Assembly (NCBI GenBank): GCA_947375105.1
Contig: CANCET010000016.1
Span: forward strand, 1 to 34,244
Length of the DNA: 34,244 nucleotides
Origin: Sphingomonadaceae bacterium
GTDB taxonomy: Bacteria > Pseudomonadota > Alphaproteobacteria > Sphingomonadales > Sphingomonadaceae
Direction: 5' to 3'
The translations under genes and the position numbers were made by a program. The notes below the pieces were generated by a model, which saw nothing but the letters and a program-made list of their open reading frames with translations, had not been told where the DNA came from and did not search any database. Positions 1 through 7,575 of the stretch are shown here, one piece after another (position 1 is the first letter of the stretch; each line of letters starts with the position of its first letter).

Positions 1-125
1 CGGCGCAATGGTGTCGCCGTGAGCACATTGCAGCCAGCGCGAAATTCCAGTTTGATTGACAATAATCGGTAGACATAACAATGTCTTGGCTACAGCGTAA
101 CGACATCAAACGATGGAGAAACGCT

Positions 126-554
126 ATGTCCTACTTTGCAAAATTGAACCTCAAGACCGTGCAGCGCATTGTCCAGAAGGACCCCGTCATCCTGCGTCGT
201 GACAAGCTGCTGGCTGGCATTGCCGAGCAGAAGTTGGTGCTGGATGCTACGGGGCGTGGCGAAAGCTACGTCACCAAGATCAAGCGTTGGAGGGCTGATG
301 GCAACGGCGACAAGGCGCTGGTTGAAGTGCCCAAGCGAGTGCGCCCTTGGTTTTTCCAGCAGGACAACGGTTGGTATGTGCAGTGCCGCTATGGTGCTCG
401 CATCCTTGCCATAAGCGGTCGCAGCAACGCGGTGTTCGTGAACAAGCTGGAGGAAGTGGCGGCTGTGCTGGAAGCTTTTGGCGCCGCAACCGAAGCGGGT
501 GAGCTTGATAGCGCGGTGCTTGCTTCGATGAGATCAAAGACTGCTAAAGGCTGA
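126..554 (+). CDS. DUF6641-like hypothetical protein
   Basis: The ORF has internal ATG 126 preceded by GGAGAA; the track start at 81 is the alternative. The protein pattern DPVILRRDKLLAGIAEQ...VPKRVRPWFFQQDNGWYVQCRYGARILAI...GELDSAVLA resembles DUF6641 proteins as remembered. Local GC is lower than the rest of the window. Confidence 0.65.
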   Translation: MSYFAKLNLKTVQRIVQKDPVILRRDKLLAGIAEQKLVLDATGRGESYVTKIKRWRADGNGDKALVEVPKRVRPWFFQQDNGWYVQCRYGARILAISGRSNAVFVNKLEEVAAVLEAFGAATEAGELDSAVLASMRSKTAKG

Positions 555-562
555 CTGTGCGC

Positions 563-596
563 GCAGGGATTTGAATCCGCTGTTCAAAATCCCTGC
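563..596. terminator. Hairpin between convergent genes (GCAGGGATTTGAA / TTCAAAATCCCTGC)
   Basis: Near-perfect inverted repeat, with one bulge, between convergent ORFs ending at 554 (+) and 584 (-). There is no strong T-run. Confidence 0.35.
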
Positions 597-963
597 GACT
601 GGCACAAATCATTGAAAACCGCTTCATACATCTCAGGTTTGAAGCCAACGATCCGCCGCTCTCCAAGGTCAAGGACGGGTCGCTTGATCATGGAGGGGTT
701 TGCCAGCATCAATGCGATGGCTTTGTGTTCGTCGATGTGATGCTTGTCTTCATCTGCCAAGCCGCGAAATGTGGTGCCAGCTTTGTTTAGCAACGGTTCC
801 CAGCCAAACTCGTCGACCCAAGCCCGCAATGTGGCCCCATCGATACCTAACTTCTTGTAATCATGGAAGTCTATGGCGATACCTTGTTCGTTCAGCCACG
901 TCTTTGCTCGCTTGACCGTGTCGCAGTTTGCGATTCCGAACATCGTCACCGTCACCGGCATTC
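584..963 (-). CDS. ArsC/Spx-family (YffB-like) reductase
   Basis: MPVTVTMFGIANCDTVKRAKTWLNEQGIAIDFHDYKKLGID...NPSMIKRPVLDLGERRIVGF; start ATG is preceded by AGAGGAGA. The NCDTVKRA catalytic-Cys motif and IKRPVL motif are typical of the family. Confidence 0.85.
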
Positions 964-1088
964 TCCTCTGCTGCTGCACTTGACCTAAGAGCTTTGCTTA
1001 TCAAGCTTGGAGCCAAATCATTAGCTGCCCAAAAGCTTGGCTTGCGATAATTTATCATATATTTTCAATATTTTAAGAGCAGAAAAAT

Positions 1089-1148
1089 TTAGCGTGCAAC
1101 TATTGCAAATTGGTCGCAGTTGGGGATGCCGTAGAGGGTGATCGTCAT
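1089..1148 (-). pseudogene. Truncated 5' end of a second ArsC/YffB-type gene
   Basis: A 19-codon ORF, MTITLYGIPNCDQFAIVAR*, matches the family N-terminus up to the catalytic Cys-Asp and then diverges. Its ATG overlaps the stop of the ABM gene (ATGA). Confidence 0.7.
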
Positions 1149-1456
1149 GCGCTGGTCCTCGAAAAGCGGTGCACCCGGTTCGGCGTTCCTGCGAACAGGG
1201 TGTAGTCCTCGTAATAGTCGCTGCGGCCCTTGGCCTGCATCTCGGCATGTTCGGCCACGCGCCGCCATGCCAGCGCCGCCGCCTCGTCGACCCATTCGCT
1301 GATGGCCACGACTTCGCCGTCCTCGGCGGTATAGCTCTTGAACGAGAGATACCCCGGCTGGACTGTAGCCAGCGCCTCCATTGCGTCGGCATCGGCGGAA
1401 TAAGCTGCCGCATCGATATCGGCGCGCTTGCGGTTGCGAAAGACGACAAGGAACAT
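1145..1456 (-). CDS. Antibiotic biosynthesis monooxygenase (ABM) domain protein
   Basis: MFLVVFRNRKRADIDAAAYSADADAMEALATVQPGYLSFKSYTAEDGEVVAISEWVDEAAALAWRRVAEHAEMQAKGRSDYYEDY, the typical dimeric alpha/beta-barrel ABM pattern. Confidence 0.85.
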   Translation of the reverse strand: MFLVVFRNRKRADIDAAAYSADADAMEALATVQPGYLSFKSYTAEDGEVVAISEWVDEAAALAWRRVAEHAEMQAKGRSDYYEDYTLFAGTPNRVHRFSRTSA

Positions 1457-1515
1457 GGGCCCCTTTGGCGCAGCGGGCGTGACTTTTGCAACAATTTGCG
1501 CAAAGGCCCTGCGCC

Positions 1516-2583
1516 ATGAGCTTCAACACGTTCGGCCACATGTTCCGCTTCACCACCTGGGGGGAAAGCCACGGACCCGCCTTGGGCGTGGTCGTCGATG
1601 GCTGCCCGCCGGGCCTCGCCATCAGCGAAGCGCAGATCCAACCCTTCCTCGATGCACGCCGCCCGGGCCAGTCGCGCTTCACCACGCAGCGGCAGGAGCC
1701 CGATCAGGTCCGCATCCTCTCGGGCGTGTTCGAAGGCAAAACGACCGGCACCCCGATCAGCCTGATGATCGAGAATGTGGACCAGCGCTCGAAGGACTAC
1801 GGCGATGTCGCCAAGGCCTATCGCCCCGGCCACGCCGATTATGCCTACGACGCCAAGTACGGCTTTCGCGATTATCGCGGCGGCGGGCGCTCCTCTGCGC
1901 GCGAAACCGCAGCACGCGTCGCGGCAGGCGCGGTGGCGCGGCTCGCCATCCCCGAAGTCGCAATCCTCGGCTGGGTCAGCGCCATCGGCGGCGATGCCAT
2001 CGATCCCGCGAACTTCGACCCCGCCGAGATCACCCGCAATCCCTTCTTCTGCCCCGATGCTGCCGCCGCCGCGCGCTGGGAAAAGCTCGTCGATGACGCG
2101 CGCAAGGCCGGCTCCTCGCTCGGCGCAGTGGTCGAATGCACCGCCACCGGCGTCCCCGCCGGCTGGGGCGCGCCGCTCTATGCCAAGCTCGATGCCGAAC
2201 TGGCGCACGCGATGATGGGCATCAACGCGGTCAAGGGTGTCGAAATCGGGGACGGCTTCGCCGCCGCCGCCAACACCGGCGAAGGCAATGCCGATCCGAT
2301 GCGCCCCGGCGCAGAAACGCCCGAGTTCCTTGCCAACCACGCCGGCGGTATCGCGGGCGGCATTTCCACTGGCCAGCCGGTCCACGTGCGGGTGGCGTTC
2401 AAGCCGACCTCCTCGATCCTCACGCCGGTGCCCACCATCACGCGCGAAGGCGAGGCGACCGAGCTCTTCACCAAGGGCCGCCACGACCCCTGCGTCGGCA
2501 TTCGCGGCGTGCCTGTGGTGGAAGCGATGATGGCGCTGGTGCTGGCCGACCAGAAGCTGCTGCACCGGGCCCAGTGCGGATAA
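1516..2583 (+). CDS. aroC: Chorismate synthase
   Basis: [33 protein letters not shown]...[29 protein letters not shown]: all AroC signatures are present. Confidence 0.97.
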   Translation: MSFNTFGHMFRFTTWGESHGPALGVVVDGCPPGLAISEAQIQPFLDARRPGQSRFTTQRQEPDQVRILSGVFEGKTTGTPISLMIENVDQRSKDYGDVAKAYRPGHADYAYDAKYGFRDYRGGGRSSARETAARVAAGAVARLAIPEVAILGWVSAIGGDAIDPANFDPAEITRNPFFCPDAAAAARWEKLVDDARKAGSSLGAVVECTATGVPAGWGAPLYAKLDAELAHAMMGINAVKGVEIGDGFAAAANTGEGNADPMRPGAETPEFLANHAGGIAGGISTGQPVHVRVAFKPTSSILTPVPTITREGEATELFTKGRHDPCVGIRGVPVVEAMMALVLADQKLLHRAQCG

Positions 2584-2628
2584 CCATGGCGTGCGGATAA
2601 CCATGCGGGCGGATAACCATGCGGGCGG
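2574..2628. repeat. Short tandem repeat (GTGCGGATAACCATG..) x3 spanning the aroC stop codon
   Basis: Copies GTGCGGATAACCATGGC / GTGCGGATAACCATGCGG / GCGGATAACCATGCGG read directly. Confidence 0.9.
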
Positions 2629-2685
2629 TCGCCGCCGTCACCATGGCCCTCGCAATTCCCCTCCGCCCTGCCTAACTGCACACCC

Positions 2686-3453
2686 ATGACACCCGACCGC
2701 CTCGAACGCTTCGCCCGCCATATCGTCCTCCCCGAAGTCGGCGGCGCGGGTCAGGCGAAACTTGTCGGGAGCCATGTCGTTCTCGTCGGCATGGGCGGCA
2801 TCGGCAGCCCGGCCTTGCAGTATCTGGCGGGAGCGGGAATCGGCCGGCTGACGCTGATCGACGATGACGTGGTCGAAGCATCGAACCTCCAGCGCCAGAC
2901 GATCTTCGGAACCGACGACATCGGCCGCCCGAAGGCTGAGGCGGCCGCCGCATGGCTCAAGGCATTCGATCCGGCGTTGCACGCCGCCGCGCACGTCACG
3001 AGGCTGACGCGTGACAACGCAGCCACGCTGATCGGCGGCGCGGATGTCGTGCTGGATGGCAGCGACAACTTTGCGACACGACTCGCTGTGTCCGACGCCT
3101 GCGTTGCGGCAGGCGTGCCGCTCACCAGCGCTGCGCTCGGGCGGTTTCAGGGCCAGGTCGCGAACTTTGCCGGGCACCGCGCGGGACATGCCTGCTATCG
3201 CTGCTTTGTCGGCGATGCGTTCGACGCCGAGGATTGCGACAGCTGCGCCGATACGGGCGTGCTGGGCGCGATGGTCGGCATGGTCGGTGCATTCGGCGCG
3301 ATGGCGGCCTTGCGCGTGCTGCTGGAGGGCGTTGCGACGCTGGGCGATCCGCAGTGGGGACAGGTCCATGTGCTCGACGGGCTGAAGCCCGCGCTGCGCA
3401 CGATGCGGATTGCCAAGGACCCGGAGTGCCGCGCCTGCGGTTCAGCGGGCTAG
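2686..3453 (+). CDS. HesA/MoeB/ThiF family E1-like adenylyltransferase
   Basis: MTPDRLERFARHIVLPEVGGAGQAKL..VVLVGMGGIGSPALQYLAGAGIGRLTLIDDDVVEASNLQRQTIF...VLDGSDNFATR. Confidence 0.93.
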   Translation: MTPDRLERFARHIVLPEVGGAGQAKLVGSHVVLVGMGGIGSPALQYLAGAGIGRLTLIDDDVVEASNLQRQTIFGTDDIGRPKAEAAAAWLKAFDPALHAAAHVTRLTRDNAATLIGGADVVLDGSDNFATRLAVSDACVAAGVPLTSAALGRFQGQVANFAGHRAGHACYRCFVGDAFDAEDCDSCADTGVLGAMVGMVGAFGAMAALRVLLEGVATLGDPQWGQVHVLDGLKPALRTMRIAKDPECRACGSAG

Positions 3454-4158
3454 CAGTTCCTCGACCCACGCCGGCACGATCTCGCTGGCCGGGCCCAACC
3501 GGGTCTCATCGAACCACTGCGAACCCTGCGAGCGTTCGAGATTGAGTTCGAGCGCCCTTGCGCCAAGCTCCCGCGCCGTGCGCACGAAGCCGGCAGCGGG
3601 ATAGACCGCGCCCGAAGTGCCGATCGATACGAACAAGTCCGCCTCGCCGAGCGCGGCGAAGATCTCGTCCATCCGGTAGGGCACTTCGCCGAACCACACG
3701 ACATCGGGGCGCAGCGCGGGCGCGGTGCAGGCGGGGCAGGGCGGGCGCTCGATCAGCGTGCCGGTCCAGCGATGCCGCCCATCGCAAGCGGTGCACCACA
3801 CCGTCAGGTGCTCGCCGTGCATGTGGATCACGCCCAGCGATCCGCCGCGCTCGTGCAGGTCATCGACATTCTGCGTGACGAGCGTGACACTGCCGCCGGG
3901 TACTTGCTTCGGCCATTCGCGCTCCAGCCGGCCCAGCGCGATGTGCGCCGCGTTCGGTGCCTTGGTCTGGATCGCCTCGCGGCGCATGTCATAGAAGCGC
4001 AGGACAAGGTCGGGATCGCGCGCAAAGCCTTCGGGCGTGGCGACATCCTCCACCCGGTGCTGCTCCCACAGGCCTCCGGCCGAGCGGAAGGTATCGATCC
4101 CGCTTTCGGCGGAAACCCCGGCGCCGGTCAGGATGACGATGTTGCGAATGGTCTGCAT
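3442..4158 (-). CDS. cobB: NAD-dependent protein deacylase, CobB/Sir2 type
   Basis: MQTIRNIVILTGAGVSAESGIDTFRSAGGLWE...VTQNVDDLHERGGS..MHGEH..CTAC...CPAC..LRPDVVWFGE. In-frame upstream ATGs extend to 4167 or 4194. Confidence 0.93.
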   Translation of the reverse strand: MQTIRNIVILTGAGVSAESGIDTFRSAGGLWEQHRVEDVATPEGFARDPDLVLRFYDMRREAIQTKAPNAAHIALGRLEREWPKQVPGGSVTLVTQNVDDLHERGGSLGVIHMHGEHLTVWCTACDGRHRWTGTLIERPPCPACTAPALRPDVVWFGEVPYRMDEIFAALGEADLFVSIGTSGAVYPAAGFVRTARELGARALELNLERSQGSQWFDETRLGPASEIVPAWVEELLAR

Positions 4159-4196
4159 CGCGGCCATGAAGCACGGCAGATACGAGGTGAGCAAGC

Positions 4197-4934
4197 ATGA
4201 CCGTTGGGGCTAGAGTGGGCATTATCGGCAGCGCGGGACGCATGGGGCAGGCACTGGCCGACGCCATCATCGCCGCGGGGCACGAAGTCTCGGGCGGGAT
4301 CGACAAAGGCGGCGATGCGCTCGCCTTGGCGCAGGCCAGCGATGTGCTGGTCGATTTCTCGGCGCCGGGCGCGCTCGAATTCAACCTCGATGCCGCGATC
4401 CATGCGGGCATCCCCATCGTAGTCGGCACCACGGGCCTCGCAGAACGGCACCACTGGCTGGTCGATGCGGCGGCGGTGAGCGTGCCGGTGCTCCAGACGG
4501 GCAACACCTCGCTCGGCGTGACCTTGCTGGCGCATCTGGTGCGCGAGGCGGCCATGCGGCTGGGCGAGGACTGGGATATCGAGATCGTCGAGACGCACCA
4601 CCGCATGAAGGTCGATGCGCCATCGGGCACGGCGCTGCTGCTGGGCGAGGCCGCGGCGGCCGGGCGCGGCGTGCGGCTTGAGGAGGAAGCGGTGCGCGGA
4701 CGCGACGGCGTGACCGGCGCGCGCCAGGCCGGCACGATCGGCTTTGCGGCGCTGCGCGGCGGCACGGTGGCGGGCGATCACACCGTGCACTTCCTCGCGG
4801 ACAACGAACGCATCGCGCTGTCACACCTCGCCGAAAACCGCGCGATTTTCGCGCGCGGCGCGGTGCGCGCGGCGCTGTGGCTGCTGGGCAAGGAGCCCGG
4901 GCGCTACACCATGCCCGAGGTGCTCGGGCTTTGA
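4197..4934 (+). CDS. dapB: 4-hydroxy-tetrahydrodipicolinate reductase
   Basis: VGIIGSAGRMGQALADAI...VVGTTGL...ETHHRMKVDAPSGTAL...GTVAGDHTVHFLADNERI. Confidence 0.96.
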   Translation: MTVGARVGIIGSAGRMGQALADAIIAAGHEVSGGIDKGGDALALAQASDVLVDFSAPGALEFNLDAAIHAGIPIVVGTTGLAERHHWLVDAAAVSVPVLQTGNTSLGVTLLAHLVREAAMRLGEDWDIEIVETHHRMKVDAPSGTALLLGEAAAAGRGVRLEEEAVRGRDGVTGARQAGTIGFAALRGGTVAGDHTVHFLADNERIALSHLAENRAIFARGAVRAALWLLGKEPGRYTMPEVLGL

Positions 4935-5662
4935 AGAAGGATGCTATCTTCGAATTCTTCCGGCGGCTGGCCGAAGCCAACCCGGCGCCGGAAACCGAAC
5001 TCGAATACGGCAATGTCTATCAGTTGCTGGTGGCCGTGACGCTCTCGGCGCAATCGACCGACGTGGGGGTGAACAAGGCGACTCGCGCGCTGTTCGCCAA
5101 AGTGAAGACACCCGCGCAGATGCTCGAACTGGGCGAAGAGGGTCTCAAGCAGCACATCAAGACGATCGGCCTGTTCAACAGCAAGGCGAAGAACGTGGTT
5201 CTCATGGCCGAGATCCTCGTCCGTGAACATGGCGGTGAGGTTCCGGCGGACCGGGATTTGCTCACCGCACTGCCCGGCGTTGGGCGCAAGACCGCCAATG
5301 TCGTGCTCAACTGTGCATTCGGGGCGGAGACCTTCGCGGTCGACACGCATATCTTCCGCGTCGGCAACCGCACCGGCCTCGCCAAGGGCAAGACCCCGCT
5401 GGCGGTGGAAAAGCAGCTTGAAAAGAAAGTGCCGCAACCGTTCCGCGTGGGCTCGCACCACTGGATGATCCTGCACGGCCGCTACGTATGCAAGGCGAGG
5501 CAGCCTGAATGCTGGCGCTGCGAGGTGGTTGACCTTTGCGGCTTCAAGGGCAAGGTTCTCGAGAAGGGGGCGAAACGCGCAACACGACCTGCAGCAACAC
5601 CTGCAGCAACATCTGCGACTCGGGGGGGTGAGGCGCGGATAGCCAAGGAGAAGAAGCCATGA
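4931..5662 (+). CDS. nth: Endonuclease III
   Basis: KKDAIFEFFRRLAEANPAPETELEYGNVYQLLVAVTLSAQSTDVGVNKATRALF...LPGVGRKTANVVLN..AVDTHIFRVGNRTG plus a [4Fe-4S] CX6CX2CX5C pattern. Probable TTG start overlaps the dapB stop; an upstream ATG lies at 4877. Confidence 0.95.
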   Translation: MKKDAIFEFFRRLAEANPAPETELEYGNVYQLLVAVTLSAQSTDVGVNKATRALFAKVKTPAQMLELGEEGLKQHIKTIGLFNSKAKNVVLMAEILVREHGGEVPADRDLLTALPGVGRKTANVVLNCAFGAETFAVDTHIFRVGNRTGLAKGKTPLAVEKQLEKKVPQPFRVGSHHWMILHGRYVCKARQPECWRCEVVDLCGFKGKVLEKGAKRATRPAATPAATSATRGGEARIAKEKKP

Positions 5663-6093
5663 GTGCTTTGCGGACCCCTACCTCTGTAGCCAGTACCTTC
5701 CTGATCGCCTCGGCCCTCGCGCTGAGCGCCTGTGCGCCCCGGCCGGGCGAAGCATCCGGCAACAACGGCCACGCCGCCGATATTCCTGTCGCGACCACCA
5801 CCGGTCCGGCGGTCAGCTGCATCCCGATCACGTCGATCCAGGAAAGCCGCGTGCGCGACGACTGGACCATCGATTTCCGCGTGAGCGGGACGAAGTGGTA
5901 TCGCAACACCTTGCCCAATCGCTGCAACGGTCTCGGTTTCGAACGGGCGTTCTCCTACCAGACCTCGCTCTCGCAGCTGTGCAACGTGGATATCATCACG
6001 GTGTTCGCCAATGGCACGGCAGGCGGCCCGCGCGGGTCATGCGGGTTGGGCATGTTCCAGCCGGTGACGCTGGCGAAAGCCCCGGCGAAGTAA
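5659..6093 (+). CDS. Putative lipoprotein / DUF6491-like secreted protein
   Basis: Signal peptide with lipobox-like ALSAC; CIPITSIQESRVRDDWTIDFRVSGTKWYRNTLPNRCNGLGFERAFSYQTS resembles DUF6491. Confidence 0.75.
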   Translation: MSALRTPTSVASTFLIASALALSACAPRPGEASGNNGHAADIPVATTTGPAVSCIPITSIQESRVRDDWTIDFRVSGTKWYRNTLPNRCNGLGFERAFSYQTSLSQLCNVDIITVFANGTAGGPRGSCGLGMFQPVTLAKAPAK

Positions 6094-6105
6094 CCCCGCC
6101 CCCGT

Positions 6106-6159
6106 AGGCCTCCGGATCGAATCAGGCCTCCAGATAGAATCAGGCCTCCGGATCGAGAT
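6106..6159. repeat. 18-bp tandem repeat x3 covering the symporter stop codon
   Basis: AGGCCTCCGGATCGAATC / AGGCCTCCAGATAGAATC / AGGCCTCCGGATCGAGAT. Confidence 0.95.
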
Positions 6160-7450
6160 GCAGGCCCCGGCGGCCATGCTCCGGCGTGTCGTGCGGGGGC
6201 ATGGCTTCCGGCGCGTCGGGGTCCATCGGCACTTGCAGCATGCCTTCCCACTTGGTGATCACCGAAGTGGCGACGGCGTTGCCGACCACGTTGGTCGCGG
6301 TGCGGCCCATGTCGAGGAAGGTATCGACGCCGAGCAGCAGCGCCACGCCTTCGATCGGCAGGCCGAACTGGGTGAGCGTTGCCGCGATCACCACAAGGCT
6401 CGCGCGCGGCACGCTGGCGATGCCCTTCGAGGTGACCATCAGCGTCAGCAGCATGGCCACCTGTTGCCCGGCGGAGAGCGGAATGTTGTAGGCCTGCGCG
6501 ATGAACAGCGTGGCGAAGCTCGTGTACATCATCGAGCCATCGAGATTGAAGCTGTAGCCCAGCGGCAGCATGAACCCCGAAATGCGGCGCGGCACACCGA
6601 AGCGGTCGAGCTGTTCGAACAGCTTGGGCAGCGCGCTTTCCGAACTCGCGGTGGAGAAGGCGAGCAGGATCGGCTCGCGAATATAGCGCGCGAGCACGAG
6701 CACGCGCTTGCCGAGGAAGATCCCGCCAAGGCCGAACAGCAGCGTCCAGAGGATCAGCAGCCCGAAATAGAACTCGCCGACGAAAGCGCCATAGGTCACG
6801 ATGATGCCGACCCCGCGCGTCGCGATGACCGAGGCCATCGCGCCGAACACCGCGAAGGGCGCCGCGCGCATCACATAGCCGGTGATCGTCAGCATGAGCG
6901 TCGCCAGCGCCTCGCAGCCGCGCACCAGCGGCGCCGCTTCCTCGCCCATCGCTGATAGGCCCAGCCCCGCAAAGATCGAGAACACGAGGATCTGGAGCAC
7001 GTTGTTCTTCGCCATGGCGTCGAGCGCGCTCGTCGGAAACACTTCGAGCACGAAATGGCGCAAGGTGAAGTCCGCCGTGGCGAGATCGCCGACCGGCGTG
7101 GCCGAGGTGATGTTGAGCCCAGCGCCCGGCTGGAACAGATTGACCAGCAGCAGACCCAGCCCGATCGAGATCAGGCTTGCGGTGATGAACCAGGCAAGCG
7201 CCCGCCCCCCGATGCGGCCCAAAGCCGAACTGTCGCCCATGCTGGCAATGCCCGTGACCAGCGTCGCAAGGATCAGCGGCGCGATGATCATCTTGATGAG
7301 ATGCAGGAACACCTCGGGCAGCAGCTTCAGGAGATCGGCAACCTCGGCAAGCTGCGGGCTGCCCGCCGGATACGAGACATTGAGCGCATAGCCCACGCCG
7401 ATACCGGCAAACAGGGCGATCAGGATGTATAGTGTCAGGCGCTGGCCCAA
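6140..7450 (-). CDS. Dicarboxylate/amino acid:cation symporter (DAACS family)
   Basis: Multi-TM protein with AFSTASSESALPKLFEQLDRFGVP...SFNLDGSMMYTSFATLFIAQAYNIPLS...VDTFLDMGRTATNVVGNAVAT. Confidence 0.95.
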   Translation of the reverse strand: MGQRLTLYILIALFAGIGVGYALNVSYPAGSPQLAEVADLLKLLPEVFLHLIKMIIAPLILATLVTGIASMGDSSALGRIGGRALAWFITASLISIGLGLLLVNLFQPGAGLNITSATPVGDLATADFTLRHFVLEVFPTSALDAMAKNNVLQILVFSIFAGLGLSAMGEEAAPLVRGCEALATLMLTITGYVMRAAPFAVFGAMASVIATRGVGIIVTYGAFVGEFYFGLLILWTLLFGLGGIFLGKRVLVLARYIREPILLAFSTASSESALPKLFEQLDRFGVPRRISGFMLPLGYSFNLDGSMMYTSFATLFIAQAYNIPLSAGQQVAMLLTLMVTSKGIASVPRASLVVIAATLTQFGLPIEGVALLLGVDTFLDMGRTATNVVGNAVATSVITKWEGMLQVPMDPDAPEAMPPHDTPEHGRRGLHLDPEA

Positions 7451-7575
7451 GGTTTCGGCTCCCCCGTTTGGTTTGGGGCGGGAGACTAGCTTGGTGGCCG
7501 GTTAAGGCAAGCGCAGCGGGGCGGGGCGGGGCGGGGCGCAGCGCGAGAGCGCGAAGCCCCCGCACCGCTGGCCCG

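Noticed and set aside
560-600. tRNA 3'-end-like sequence (CAGCGGATTCAAATCCCTGCGCGCACA on the minus strand), possible attachment site
   Set aside because: The T-stem does not pair in tRNA geometry and no upstream arms are present; it is better explained as a hairpin between convergent genes.
1021-2604. 527-aa minus-strand ORF across aroC
   Set aside because: Antisense to the clear aroC frame; Arg/Gly/Ala-rich composition typical of high-GC shadow ORFs.
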